DNA from: an uncultured Eggerthellaceae bacterium | GTDB lineage: Bacteria; Actinomycetota; Coriobacteriia; Coriobacteriales; Eggerthellaceae | Direction: 5' to 3' | DNA: 8,779 nt | Assembly: GCA_934630485.1 (NCBI GenBank) | Contig: CAKTWD010000070.1 | Span: 1-8,779 of the forward strand | Part shown: positions 1 to 6,312 of the stretch, piece after piece | Layout: every line of letters starts with the position of its first letter | Position numbering within the stretch: the first letter of the stretch is position 1 | The notes under the pieces: model-generated | Databases searched by the model: none | Told to the model about the DNA's origin: nothing | The model's input: only the letters and a program-made list of their open reading frames with translations | Program-made: the position numbers and the translations under genes

Positions 1-2
1 TC

Positions 3-1445
3 GGCGCTGCCAAGCCGCTCGAACAGAGCGACGGTACAATTAAAGGGGGTCAAGACGAGGCCTTCGACCCTGTGGCGTACATCAACGATCCCGCCTGGCA
101 TTCGTCTTGTTACGGGCTTGAGCGTATCGAATCGCTGCTCGATCGCATGGGCCGCCCTCAGGACAAGCTGAAGTTCGTGCATGTTGCAGGCACGAACGGC
201 AAGGGGTCGACCAGCGCCTATATCAGCAGCATCTTGACGCAAGCTGGTTATAAAACCGGGTTGTTCACCAGCCCCTTCATTATCACGTTCGAGGAACGCA
301 TCCGCGTGAACGGCGAGATGATCTCGCCTAAGGATCTGCGCGAGGTCACGCTTTTCGTGCGCGAGCATGCTGAGACGATTGCGCGCGAGACGGGGGAGCA
401 CCCCACCGAATTCGAGCTTATGACTGCTGTCGCTTTGGAGCATTTTGCTCGAAGCGGTTGCGACATCGCCGTTTTGGAAGTTGGCTTGGGCGGAACGCTT
501 GACTCTACTAACGTGATCCCGTCGCCTGAGGTGTGCGCCATCACGCGTATCGGCCTTGATCATACGGCTCTTCTGGGCGATACCTACGAGCAGATCGCCT
601 CGCAGAAAGCGGGTATCATCAAACACGGTGCATCGGTTGTCAGCTACCCGCAGGACGACGAGGGCGCCACGCGCGCTATCGCGGCGGCGGCGCAGGCGGC
701 AGATTGCACGGTGACCATGCCTGATTTCGCACAGCTTAGGGTTGGCGAAGTGAATGGCCAGGCAATGCGTTCGTTCGATTATTGCGGCAACGCGTATCAG
801 ACCAGCTTGCTGGGTTCGTATCAGCCTTGCAATGCGGCGATGGCAATCGAATGCGCGCTGCGTTTGCGCGAGCGCGGATGGATGATCTCGGACGACGATA
901 TTGAGCGCGGCATCGCCCGAGCCAGGTGGCAGGGCCGTTTCGAGATCGTTGAGACGGGCGAGAGCGGCTTTGGCGATTCGGACGAGATCGCTGAGCAAGA
1001 TGGCGAGATCAAGAGCGAAGGGGGTTGTCGCAAGGCAGGTCCGGCTATCTTGGTCGACGGCGGTCATAATCCTCAAGGGGCGCAGGTCCTGGCCGATTCG
1101 CTGCGCGATCTTTTCCCGAACAAGAAGATTCTTTTCGTCATGAGCGTTCTTGCCGACAAAGATTATCAATCTATGATCGAAAACGTCATAGATATTGCGG
1201 ATGGGTTCATTTGCGTGGCGCCTCCTAATCCCCGTGCGCTTCAAGCGTCCGAATTGGCCCGGGCTGTCGAAAAGGTGGCTTATGCACGGCAGATCGAATT
1301 GGAGCGCGGCGTGAGCGCAGCCGAGTCGTTCGAGAGGGCGCTTTCTGATGCGCGAGCTGTTTCTGCTGACGGCGATGTGATTTGCGCCTTCGGCAGCCTG
1401 TATTCGATCGCCGACATCAAAGCCGCTATTGAGGCTACGCGATAG
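3..1445 (+). CDS. folC: Bifunctional folylpolyglutamate synthase/dihydrofolate synthase (5' end outside window)
   Basis: ATP-dependent Mur-ligase-type enzyme that adds glutamate to dihydropteroate and/or tetrahydrofolates in the cytoplasm. Numbering from the GTG at 72, the P-loop GTNGKGS is at residues 40-46, followed by the TSPF substrate loop, LEVGLGG (usual GGRLD reads GGTLD here), IGLDHTALLGDT, KAGIIK, the C-terminal WQGRFEIV, DGGHNP (family usually DGAHNP) and a LADKD motif. The frame is open from the GTG back to position 3, and the upstream codons read as an FDPVAYIN-like N-terminus that I associate with coriobacterial FolC. The GTG also lacks a well-spaced Shine-Dalgarno. The true start is therefore probably upstream of the window; GTG 72 (457 aa) is the fallback. 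An acidic, Gly/Ser-rich insert of about 29 residues (295-323) sits between GRFEIVE and the DGGHNP strand, where most homologues have only a few residues. Identification is secure; the start is not. Confidence 0.93.
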   Translation, partial: GAAKPLEQSDGTIKGGQDEAFDPVAYINDPAWHSSCYGLERIESLLDRMGRPQDKLKFVHVAGTNGKGSTSAYISSILTQAGYKTGLFTSPFIITFEERIRVNGEMISPKDLREVTLFVREHAETIARETGEHPTEFELMTAVALEHFARSGCDIAVLEVGLGGTLDSTNVIPSPEVCAITRIGLDHTALLGDTYEQIASQKAGIIKHGASVVSYPQDDEGATRAIAAAAQAADCTVTMPDFAQLRVGEVNGQAMRSFDYCGNAYQTSLLGSYQPCNAAMAIECALRLRERGWMISDDDIERGIARARWQGRFEIVETGESGFGDSDEIAEQDGEIKSEGGCRKAGPAILVDGGHNPQGAQVLADSLRDLFPNKKILFVMSVLADKDYQSMIENVIDIADGFICVAPPNPRALQASELARAVEKVAYARQIELERGVSAAESFERALSDARAVSADGDVICAFGSLYSIADIKAAIEATR

Positions 1446-1583
1446 GGTGAATTTTGATTTTTGGGTTTCCCACTTGAATTGGTTTTGTTTGCTTTCCGGA
1501 ACTCGGTTCATTTTGTGCGAACATCTTTCATTTGCATCGTCGAGCGCAGTTTGAGATTGCGTCGCTTTGTTAGAGGCGATAAC

Positions 1584-1611
1584 CTTTTCGCATGCGCTTT
1601 TCGATAATGCG
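1584..1611. repeat. Imperfect tandem repeat with CGCATGCG palindrome upstream of the amidase operon
   Basis: Two adjacent units, CTTTTCGCATGCG (1584-1596) and CTTTTCGATAATGCG (1597-1611), share CTTTTCG and GCG ends. The first contains the perfect 8-bp palindrome CGCATGCG (1589-1596), and CGATAA occurs both just before (1577-1582) and inside the second unit. It lies about 45 bases before the start codon and includes the -10-like GATAAT (1603-1608), although no convincing -35 is correctly spaced. It could be an operator or promoter region for the amidase operon, or chance. I saw no terminator for folC and no riboswitch in the rest of the gap 1446-1656. Confidence 0.3.
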
Positions 1612-1646
1612 CCATTTGCTCGTAATTGCAGCTAAATTAATGAATT

Positions 1647-1650
1647 GGAG
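1647..1650 (+). promoter_or_regulatory. Ribosome binding site deciding the amidase start
   Basis: GGAG is followed by a 6-base spacer and then ATG at 1657. This favours ATG 1657 over the in-frame TTG at 1645, which would overlap the site, and over ATG 1687, which has no purine-rich stretch in front. Confidence 0.7.
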
Positions 1651-1656
1651 CTATTG

Positions 1657-3804
1657 ATGCTTATTTCGCATGACTCTATTTGCGTCATGGATTCCTTGCA
1701 CAAGCGATTCCGCTTGCTGCTGTGCTTTTTGCTGGCTACGTGCTTGGTCTTCTCCTTTCCAATTGAAAAGGCGGAAGCAAAAAGCAATGGGGTGCTGGTG
1801 GTGGCGATTGACCCAGGTCATGGTGGTGGCGAAGCCGGAGCTCACGCCAATGGCGTCAACGAAGAAGAAGCTAACTGGGATATCGCGGTCGCATGCGTGA
1901 ACGAACTCAACACCTACTCGGGTGTTAAGGCGGTTTTGACCAAGTCGAACGACCAGTACATGAATCGCGAGGAGCGCATTAACTCTGCGGTCAACCAGGG
2001 AGCGGATATAGTTGTTAGCATTCATTGCAATTCCGCATCTGTCCCCTCCGCGAACGGCAGCGAGGTTTGGATCCCGAACGAAAGCGCGTATCTGTATAAC
2101 GAAACCCACGTTGTCGGCAAAGGCGTCGGCAACAGCATTTTGAGCAACCTTTCTTCTTCCTGCGGCCTTTACAACCGCGGCGTCAAAACGCGTGACTGCA
2201 CTGTTAACGAAACATATCCTTGGCCTGGCGGATTGTGCGATTGGTACGGCATCAACTACTACGCTCGCTGGAAGGGCATTTGTGGCATTATCGTGGAGCA
2301 TGCTTTCGTGACCAATGGAAGCGACGCCTCCAAGCTTGCGAGCTCCGAATGGAGGACTCGCATGGGTCAGGCTGATGCGAAGGGCATCGCCGAGTACTAT
2401 GGGCTGTCGAAGACTGCCGGCGGTGGGTCGGATGTCAGCTCTTCTTCCGTGAACAAGACAGGCGAGAGCGTGACCACCCCCATGGCCTGCGAGGACAATC
2501 CGGCTATCATGGGCTCATCGAAGACGTCGGTGAACGAGGTGGTTGCGTGGTTCAAGTCCAAGAACAAGACGTTCCCGTCTTCCGTTTACACTAAATATGG
2601 CGCTTCCAGCATCGACCAGTTCTGCAACATCTTGTTCGAAGAAGCTCAGGCTGAAGGCGTGCGTGCCGAGGTCGTCTTTGCGCAAGCGATGAAGGAGACG
2701 GGATGGCTTTCCTTCGGCGGGCAGGTTAGCGCCGAGCAGTGCAATTTCTGCGGCTTGGGCGCCACTGACGGCGGCGCTGCTGGAGCCGACTTCAGCAAGT
2801 ACGGCAGCGATGCCGTGCGCATGGGCTTGCGTGCTCAGGTTCAGCACCTAAAGGCTTACGCTTCCACCGACAAGTTGAACAAAGATGCGGTCGATCCGCG
2901 ATTCGATCTCGTGGCGCGTGGAAGTGCGCCGAAGGTGAAGGACCTGACCGGTCGTTGGGCCACGTCTAAAACATACGGCGACGATTTGACCAGGATGATC
3001 AACGATCTTCTTGGCCAATCTGCCGATTCAGCAGCAAAGACAAGCGTTAAGATCAACCTTTCCGACGTTCCTAGCGAGGTTACGGATAAACGCATTGCGT
3101 ATGTCGATGGTGTTGCCACTACGCTTGACGTAGATGGAAAATACGGAACCGTCCAGATTTCTGGTTCGGGTCCGCACAGCGTGACGATGTACGAATACAA
3201 CAGCGCAAGTGCGGCCGCGCACGACGTTTACCCGACCCATATGTACTCGTGGATCGTTTCTTCGAATGGCAGCTCCTACACCGCAACCCGCTATTACGGA
3301 CTTGACGACCTGCTGCGTTACGCAGGCAGCTCCATTCGCATAACGGGCAAAAAGGGCATCCGCATGATCACGGGTATGGCCAGCACGGCGAAGAGCATGT
3401 TCACGGGTTCTGGGGTTAACGGGTACACCATTGTCGAAACGGGAACCCTTCTTGCTTGGAACGATCGCGTGACTAACGGAAGCCTGACCTTCGATACGCC
3501 TGGTGTTAGCCGAGGCAAGGCGTACGTACGTGGCTCTCAGAACCCCGTCTTCAGCTCCTCGAACGGCGTCGAGTACTACACCAATGTCTTGGTCGGTTTT
3601 TCTGGTGCCGACCAATATAAGCGCGACATGGCGATGCGGTCGTATGCGATTCTGCAAGACGCCTCTGGAAACAAGTTCACGGTTTACGGCGGCACGGTTG
3701 TCAGGAGCATCGAGTACATCGCGCAGCAGAATGCGGATTCGTTCGCTAAGGGAACGTCCGCTTACGATTTCGTTCATGGCATCATCGATGCCTGCAGGGG
3801 GTAA
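1657..3804 (+). CDS. Secreted peptidoglycan hydrolase: N-acetylmuramoyl-L-alanine amidase (Amidase_3) plus glucosaminidase-like domain
   Basis: A 715-aa exported cell-wall hydrolase. The N-terminus has a basic stretch (KRFR, 16-19), a hydrophobic core (about 20-34) and an AEA|K signal-peptidase-I-like site near residue 41. Domain 1 (about 46-250) matches zinc amidase Amidase_3, which cuts the MurNAc-L-Ala bond: DPGHGG with H55, E69 after the GVN turn, SIHCN with H123, and the catalytic-type E214 in VEHAFVTN. Domain 2 (about 285-450) resembles the LytD/FlgJ-type endo-beta-N-acetylglucosaminidase fold, with the likely catalytic E347 in AMKETG followed by NFCGLGA. Domain 3 (about 460-715) has no enzymatic motif I recognise. 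Its second half (GIRM... VETGTLLA... RGKAYVR... GGTVVRSIEYIA) resembles an accessory domain common in secreted Gram-positive proteins. The gene starts an operon with the SH3-like protein two bases downstream. The two hydrolase assignments come from motifs; the role of domain 3 is unknown. Confidence 0.9.
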   Translation: MLISHDSICVMDSLHKRFRLLLCFLLATCLVFSFPIEKAEAKSNGVLVVAIDPGHGGGEAGAHANGVNEEEANWDIAVACVNELNTYSGVKAVLTKSNDQYMNREERINSAVNQGADIVVSIHCNSASVPSANGSEVWIPNESAYLYNETHVVGKGVGNSILSNLSSSCGLYNRGVKTRDCTVNETYPWPGGLCDWYGINYYARWKGICGIIVEHAFVTNGSDASKLASSEWRTRMGQADAKGIAEYYGLSKTAGGGSDVSSSSVNKTGESVTTPMACEDNPAIMGSSKTSVNEVVAWFKSKNKTFPSSVYTKYGASSIDQFCNILFEEAQAEGVRAEVVFAQAMKETGWLSFGGQVSAEQCNFCGLGATDGGAAGADFSKYGSDAVRMGLRAQVQHLKAYASTDKLNKDAVDPRFDLVARGSAPKVKDLTGRWATSKTYGDDLTRMINDLLGQSADSAAKTSVKINLSDVPSEVTDKRIAYVDGVATTLDVDGKYGTVQISGSGPHSVTMYEYNSASAAAHDVYPTHMYSWIVSSNGSSYTATRYYGLDDLLRYAGSSIRITGKKGIRMITGMASTAKSMFTGSGVNGYTIVETGTLLAWNDRVTNGSLTFDTPGVSRGKAYVRGSQNPVFSSSNGVEYYTNVLVGFSGADQYKRDMAMRSYAILQDASGNKFTVYGGTVVRSIEYIAQQNADSFAKGTSAYDFVHGIIDACRG
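3796..3801 (+). promoter_or_regulatory. Ribosome binding site of the SH3-like protein inside the amidase 3' end
   Basis: AGGGGG lies in the last codons of the amidase gene, 5 bases before ATG 3807. The amidase stop TAA (3802-3804) falls between the site and that start, so the two genes are probably translationally coupled. Confidence 0.7.
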
Positions 3805-3806
3805 AC

Positions 3807-5588
3807 ATGGGTCTTGAGAATTTGCCTACAATCGAATTGGAGGAGACGGACAAAGTTGGCGCTCATGCCAAGCCCGCTGCTCACGCTAAACCTGCCGCGT
3901 TTGACGCTGATCCTTTTGAGGGCTTGTCGAGCCAGCCTCTTCGCCCGAAGCGCCGTGGTGGCCTGAAAGTCGTCATTGGCTCGATTTGCGCCGTCGCGCT
4001 TGTCGGCGCGGGCGTTGCCTTCGCTTTGAATTTTGGCCGTTCGGCCTCGGAGTCGAAAGCCTCTGAGACCATGGCCACGACACCCGAAACCGTGCGGGCT
4101 ACCGTTAAGGTGAACAACGTTTTCGTTCCCGATGCCGTTTTGAAACGAGGGGACACCTTGCAAAACGTCAAACCCGCTACGGAGTTGACGGGTTCGTACG
4201 CCAACGATTATTACCGTGCGGTGCACAACGGAAAGACCGTGTATATCGCCAAGAATCTGGTTCGTACTTCGAGCGAGGCCGCTCCCGAGCAATGGACGGG
4301 CTACGCAGCGGAAGGCGCGATCGTTTTCGCTAAGCCCGATTTCTCGGGCGACGACATCCTCACGCTTCAACTGAATGAAGAGGTAACCGTCCTTGATTCC
4401 TTTGGCAACTTGCTCTTTGTGCGCAATGCCGATGGCTTCGAGGGGTACATGCCTGCCGATAAGGTGATGCGCGAGAAGGCTCCGGAGGCTTCCGAGTCCG
4501 AGGCTCCCGACGGCGGATTTGTCGCTCCTTCTTATGATTACGGCTACAGCTACGGTGGTGGGTCGTCTTCCACTGGCGGCGGAAGTGCTGCAGGTGCTGC
4601 TCCGAGTGGGGGATCGTCTTCTGGCGGCGGAGTGTCTGCTGGTGGCGGTGCGTCTAGCGGTGGCGGTCAGGGGTCTTCGACTGGCGCTACCGTGGGAGAT
4701 GGCGATGAGATGACGATGCCGGTAAGCGCTTTGGTCCGTCGCGATCCGTTCCTTTTGGGTGTTGGCGTTGCTTATGCCGACGAGATGGAGTCGAAGGGTT
4801 CGTCTTCAGGCAGCGCGTCGGATGCCGACAGCGAAGAAGTCACGGCTGTAGTTCTTGCCGATGGCGCTCAGACGTATTCCTGCATCCTGAATCGCGGCGA
4901 CGAGCTTCTTGTCAAGGTTGATGATTTGTTCGGGTTCTCGAAGGGCGAAGCAAGCGGTTCTCAAACCGATTCTAATGAGAATGCCGCCTCTTCGGGCTCT
5001 GGATCCTCGACAGGCGAGCCTTCGCCTCGCGGCGCATCCGATGACGATGTGAAGTCCGGGTCTTCAAGCGAGGATCTTTGTACCGTCGTTGTTAACGAGC
5101 GTGAGGTTCAGTTGCCTGAACGAATCTTGTCGCTTGAGGGTTCTTCCGAGTACGAATCTTGGACGGGATACGTCGCCGATGGCGTCTTGCTTTACTCCGA
5201 TTACTTGATGACTAACGAGGCGGCGAAGCTGTCCTTGAACCAGGAGGTTGAGGTTATCGATTCCATCGGCAACGCTTTGGTTGTTAAGTTCGAAGGGGGC
5301 GTTTATTGCGTTGACGCTGCGTCTGTTTCGAATGAGAAGCACGAGGAGCCGCAGCCAGAGGCCGAAGAAGCTGCTGCTGGTGACGTTGGAGCTTCTGCGG
5401 GGTACACGTATTACGAGCCGCAGTATAATTACGGCGGCGGATCGTCTTCGGGCGGCGGCGATGCTGGCTCTGATGCGCCGTTATCAGGCGGTGCTGTCAA
5501 CCCGGCGCCTGCTCCTGGTGACAATGGCGGCGGGGCAGCGACTGCGCCGAGCACCGACGAGGGTGAGTGGACTCCCCCGAAGCTGTAG
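3807..5588 (+). CDS. Membrane-anchored surface protein with duplicated SH3-like module and Tyr/Gly-rich tails
   Basis: A 593-aa protein. A short Ala/Lys/Pro-rich cytoplasmic segment (1-50) ends in RPKRRGG, followed by one membrane helix (about 53-76) with no cleavage site, so a type II anchor with the rest outside. The outer part is an internal duplication. Unit 1 runs from about 96 to 290 and unit 2 from about 344 to 593. Each has an RGD-containing segment (VLKRGD near 111, ILNRGD near 360), then WTGY (W163, W452), then an SH3-like strand set (QLNEEVTVLDSFGNLLFV against SLNQEVEVIDSIGNALVV), then an acidic Glu/Ala stretch and a tail (SYDYGYSYGGGSSS near 242; YEPQYNYGGGSSS near 537). Unit 2 carries an extra Ser/Gly/Asp-rich insert of about 40 residues between the RGD segment and WTGY. 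Bacterial SH3 domains often bind peptidoglycan, so wall binding or partnering with the amidase is inferred. A specific family was not recognised. Confidence 0.85.
   Translation: MGLENLPTIELEETDKVGAHAKPAAHAKPAAFDADPFEGLSSQPLRPKRRGGLKVVIGSICAVALVGAGVAFALNFGRSASESKASETMATTPETVRATVKVNNVFVPDAVLKRGDTLQNVKPATELTGSYANDYYRAVHNGKTVYIAKNLVRTSSEAAPEQWTGYAAEGAIVFAKPDFSGDDILTLQLNEEVTVLDSFGNLLFVRNADGFEGYMPADKVMREKAPEASESEAPDGGFVAPSYDYGYSYGGGSSSTGGGSAAGAAPSGGSSSGGGVSAGGGASSGGGQGSSTGATVGDGDEMTMPVSALVRRDPFLLGVGVAYADEMESKGSSSGSASDADSEEVTAVVLADGAQTYSCILNRGDELLVKVDDLFGFSKGEASGSQTDSNENAASSGSGSSTGEPSPRGASDDDVKSGSSSEDLCTVVVNEREVQLPERILSLEGSSEYESWTGYVADGVLLYSDYLMTNEAAKLSLNQEVEVIDSIGNALVVKFEGGVYCVDAASVSNEKHEEPQPEAEEAAAGDVGASAGYTYYEPQYNYGGGSSSGGGDAGSDAPLSGGAVNPAPAPGDNGGGAATAPSTDEGEWTPPKL
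4545..4686 (+). repeat. Gly/Ser low-complexity coding repeat (linker of the SH3-like protein)
   Basis: A GGC/GGT/TCT-rich stretch encodes many GGGSSS-like repeats. A related segment recurs at about 5432-5460, where GGCGGCGGATCGTCTTC parallels the one near 4556. It follows the Tyr-rich motif in both copies of the module. Near-identical short repeats of this kind could recombine and change linker length. Confidence 0.6.
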
Positions 5589-5620
5589 AGCAGGCAAGCT
5601 AGGGCTTTTGTTGCTTACGG

Positions 5621-5626
5621 TATAAT
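5621..5626 (+). promoter_or_regulatory. Candidate -10 element TATAAT
   Basis: A perfect TATAAT lies 33 bases after the stop of the SH3-like gene and about 25 bases before the terminator hairpin. No good -35 is found 16-18 bases upstream and there is no TGn extension, so support is limited. If active, it would give a transcript of about 80 bases ending at the T-tract at 5711. Confidence 0.3.
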
Positions 5627-5648
5627 TGAATTGATTTTGTCGATTGAT

Positions 5649-5711
5649 GGAGTGGGCGTTTGTTGATCTGCGGGCGAGTGTGCTTGTGTGATCTAGACGC
5701 CCACTCTTTTT
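5649..5711 (+). terminator. Long-hairpin Rho-independent terminator of the amidase/SH3 operon
   Basis: GAGTGGGCGT (5650-5659) pairs perfectly with ACGCCCACTC (5697-5706), followed by TTTTT (5707-5711). The stem can continue inward: TTG with TAG (with wobbles), then GATC (5665-5668) with GATC (5690-5693), and a weak GCGAG/CTTGT helix near the tip. A loop this large is unusual for a simple terminator, which leaves room for a small structured RNA. Confidence 0.65.
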
Positions 5712-5741
5712 GATGAGACGGACATTGTTGATAGGCGCCGA

Positions 5742-5775
5742 AGGATCAAGGACGGTTGACTTCGCCCTTGATCCT
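5742..5775. repeat. Perfect 10-bp inverted repeat
   Basis: AGGATCAAGG (5742-5751) and CCTTGATCCT (5766-5775) are exact inverted copies around a 14-base loop. No T-tract follows on either strand, so it is not a clear terminator. It lies at the point where recognisable similarity to the transposase remnant ends, so it may mark a deletion or insertion boundary. Confidence 0.5.
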
Positions 5776-6005
5776 ATCTGTTTCCACCAGAATCCCGTTG
5801 GACAGCTCGCAGTACAGGTGGAAGCCGCTAACCGACTCGTAAACGCATCTTGCGGGCTGGGACGGGGCTTTATCCACGATGCGAGTTCGCCGGGCTCATA
5901 CCCGAGCGATTTTCTCTCGACCTCGCCCGTGGCTGACGCGAAGGCGTAGGTCTTTTTCGAGTGGGTGTGCGCGTCGTGTCCCACGAAAGGGGTCGTATTG
6001 TTCAT
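5765..6005 (-). pseudogene. IS110-family transposase remnant (N-terminal part, frameshifted)
   Basis: Read leftward from ATG 6005-6003, the product begins MNNTTPFVGHDAHTHSKK and continues with ATGEV and GYEPGELASW, matching the start of IS110-family DEDD transposases (usual motif GLDAH; L is H here and the D is kept). The frame then breaks. In the next frame ARCVYES and GFHLYCEL follow, which is the conserved VYE acidic motif region. The frameshift therefore lies at about 5855-5870. After roughly 80 codons the similarity stops near 5765; the remaining catalytic domain and the C-terminal transposase domain are absent. A good relict ribosome binding site, GGAAGGGG (complement of 6012-6019), lies 6 bases before the start. 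The element is dead. The family call is from memory of the conserved motifs. Confidence 0.72.
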
Positions 6006-6007
6006 AC

Positions 6008-6099
6008 GAAGCCCCTTCCATGAATGCGGTTCGGTCGCATTTGGTTTGGATGCAACTGTTGGCGGCTTAATCCGCGGACGTGCACGCAGGAGGGGCTTC
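6008..6099 (-). other. Possible structured leader upstream of the IS110 remnant
   Basis: On the minus strand, GAAGCCCCT (complement of 6091-6099) can pair perfectly with AGGGGCTTC (complement of 6008-6016), which includes most of the transposase ribosome binding site. Within the loop are two further perfect hairpins: AATGCG/CGCATT (6023-6028 with 6036-6041, 7-base loop) and GCGG/CCGC (6062-6065 with 6072-6075), plus the palindrome CGTGCACG (6079-6086). This could shut off transposase translation from read-through RNA, or be a relic of the non-coding RNA that IS110 elements encode upstream of the recombinase. Pairing was done by eye only. Confidence 0.3.
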
Positions 6100-6155
6100 C
6101 GACTTTCTTCAACGTCCTGCTCATATCTTCTTAAAGTGAGACGTGAAGCATCAAG

Positions 6156-6191
6156 CCCCTGCGCAGCGGTTCAGCATCCGGCGCGCAGGGG
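6156..6191 (+). terminator. Strong GC hairpin, possible terminator
   Basis: CCCCTGCGC (6156-6164) pairs perfectly with GCGCAGGGG (6183-6191) around an 18-base loop, followed by GTTTGCTTGTTTT. The T-richness on the plus side is interrupted, and the minus side has no T-tract. It may end transcription before the 6313 gene, or be a relic of the mobile element. Apart from this hairpin and the structured leader, I see no gene between 6006 and 6312. Confidence 0.4.
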
Positions 6192-6270
6192 GTTTGCTTG
6201 TTTTGCCCGTGTTTGGTGGGCAGGCGCGACGTTTGGCATTAAACAGGGTGTTGGCTCAATGCGTCTGATT

Positions 6271-6276
6271 TATACT
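6271..6276 (+). promoter_or_regulatory. Candidate -10 for the DUF6541-like gene
   Basis: TATACT lies 36 bases before ATG 6313. The best -35-like hexamer, TTGGCT (6251-6256), is only 14 bases away, shorter than usual, so the assignment is weak. Confidence 0.3.
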
Positions 6277-6302
6277 TTTAGATCTGTCTTATCCTGATTA
6301 CG

Positions 6303-6307
6303 AAAGG
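6303..6307 (+). promoter_or_regulatory. Ribosome binding site of the DUF6541-like gene
   Basis: AAAGG is followed by a 5-base spacer and ATG 6313, supporting that start. Confidence 0.6.
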
Positions 6308-6312
6308 CAACC

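Noticed and set aside
1463..1480. Terminator after folC (TGGGTTTCCCA)
   Set aside because: Only a 4-bp stem, and the T-run precedes it instead of following it.
1446..1656. Cyclic-di-AMP (ydaO-type) riboswitch, expected upstream of some actinobacterial wall hydrolases
   Set aside because: The conserved sequence blocks of that riboswitch are not visible; the gap is AT-rich without matching helices.
1645..1656. TTG 1645 as start of the amidase
   Set aside because: It overlaps the GGAG ribosome binding site that is correctly spaced for ATG 1657.
1651..2301. 216-aa antisense open frame over the amidase signal peptide and catalytic domain
   Set aside because: No recognisable domain; it mirrors the strongly supported plus-strand gene.
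3028..3777. 249-aa open frame antisense to the amidase gene
   Set aside because: Arg/Val-rich composition typical of a shadow frame in GC-rich coding DNA; the opposite strand has clear hydrolase motifs and this frame has none.
6155..6192. tRNA-like GGTTCAGCATCC inside the GC hairpin
   Set aside because: It sits in the loop of a 9-bp hairpin and no acceptor, D or anticodon arm can be formed around it.
5965..6297. 110-aa plus-strand open frame in the intergenic region
   Set aside because: It runs across the transposase start and two hairpins, has shadow-like composition and no ribosome binding site.
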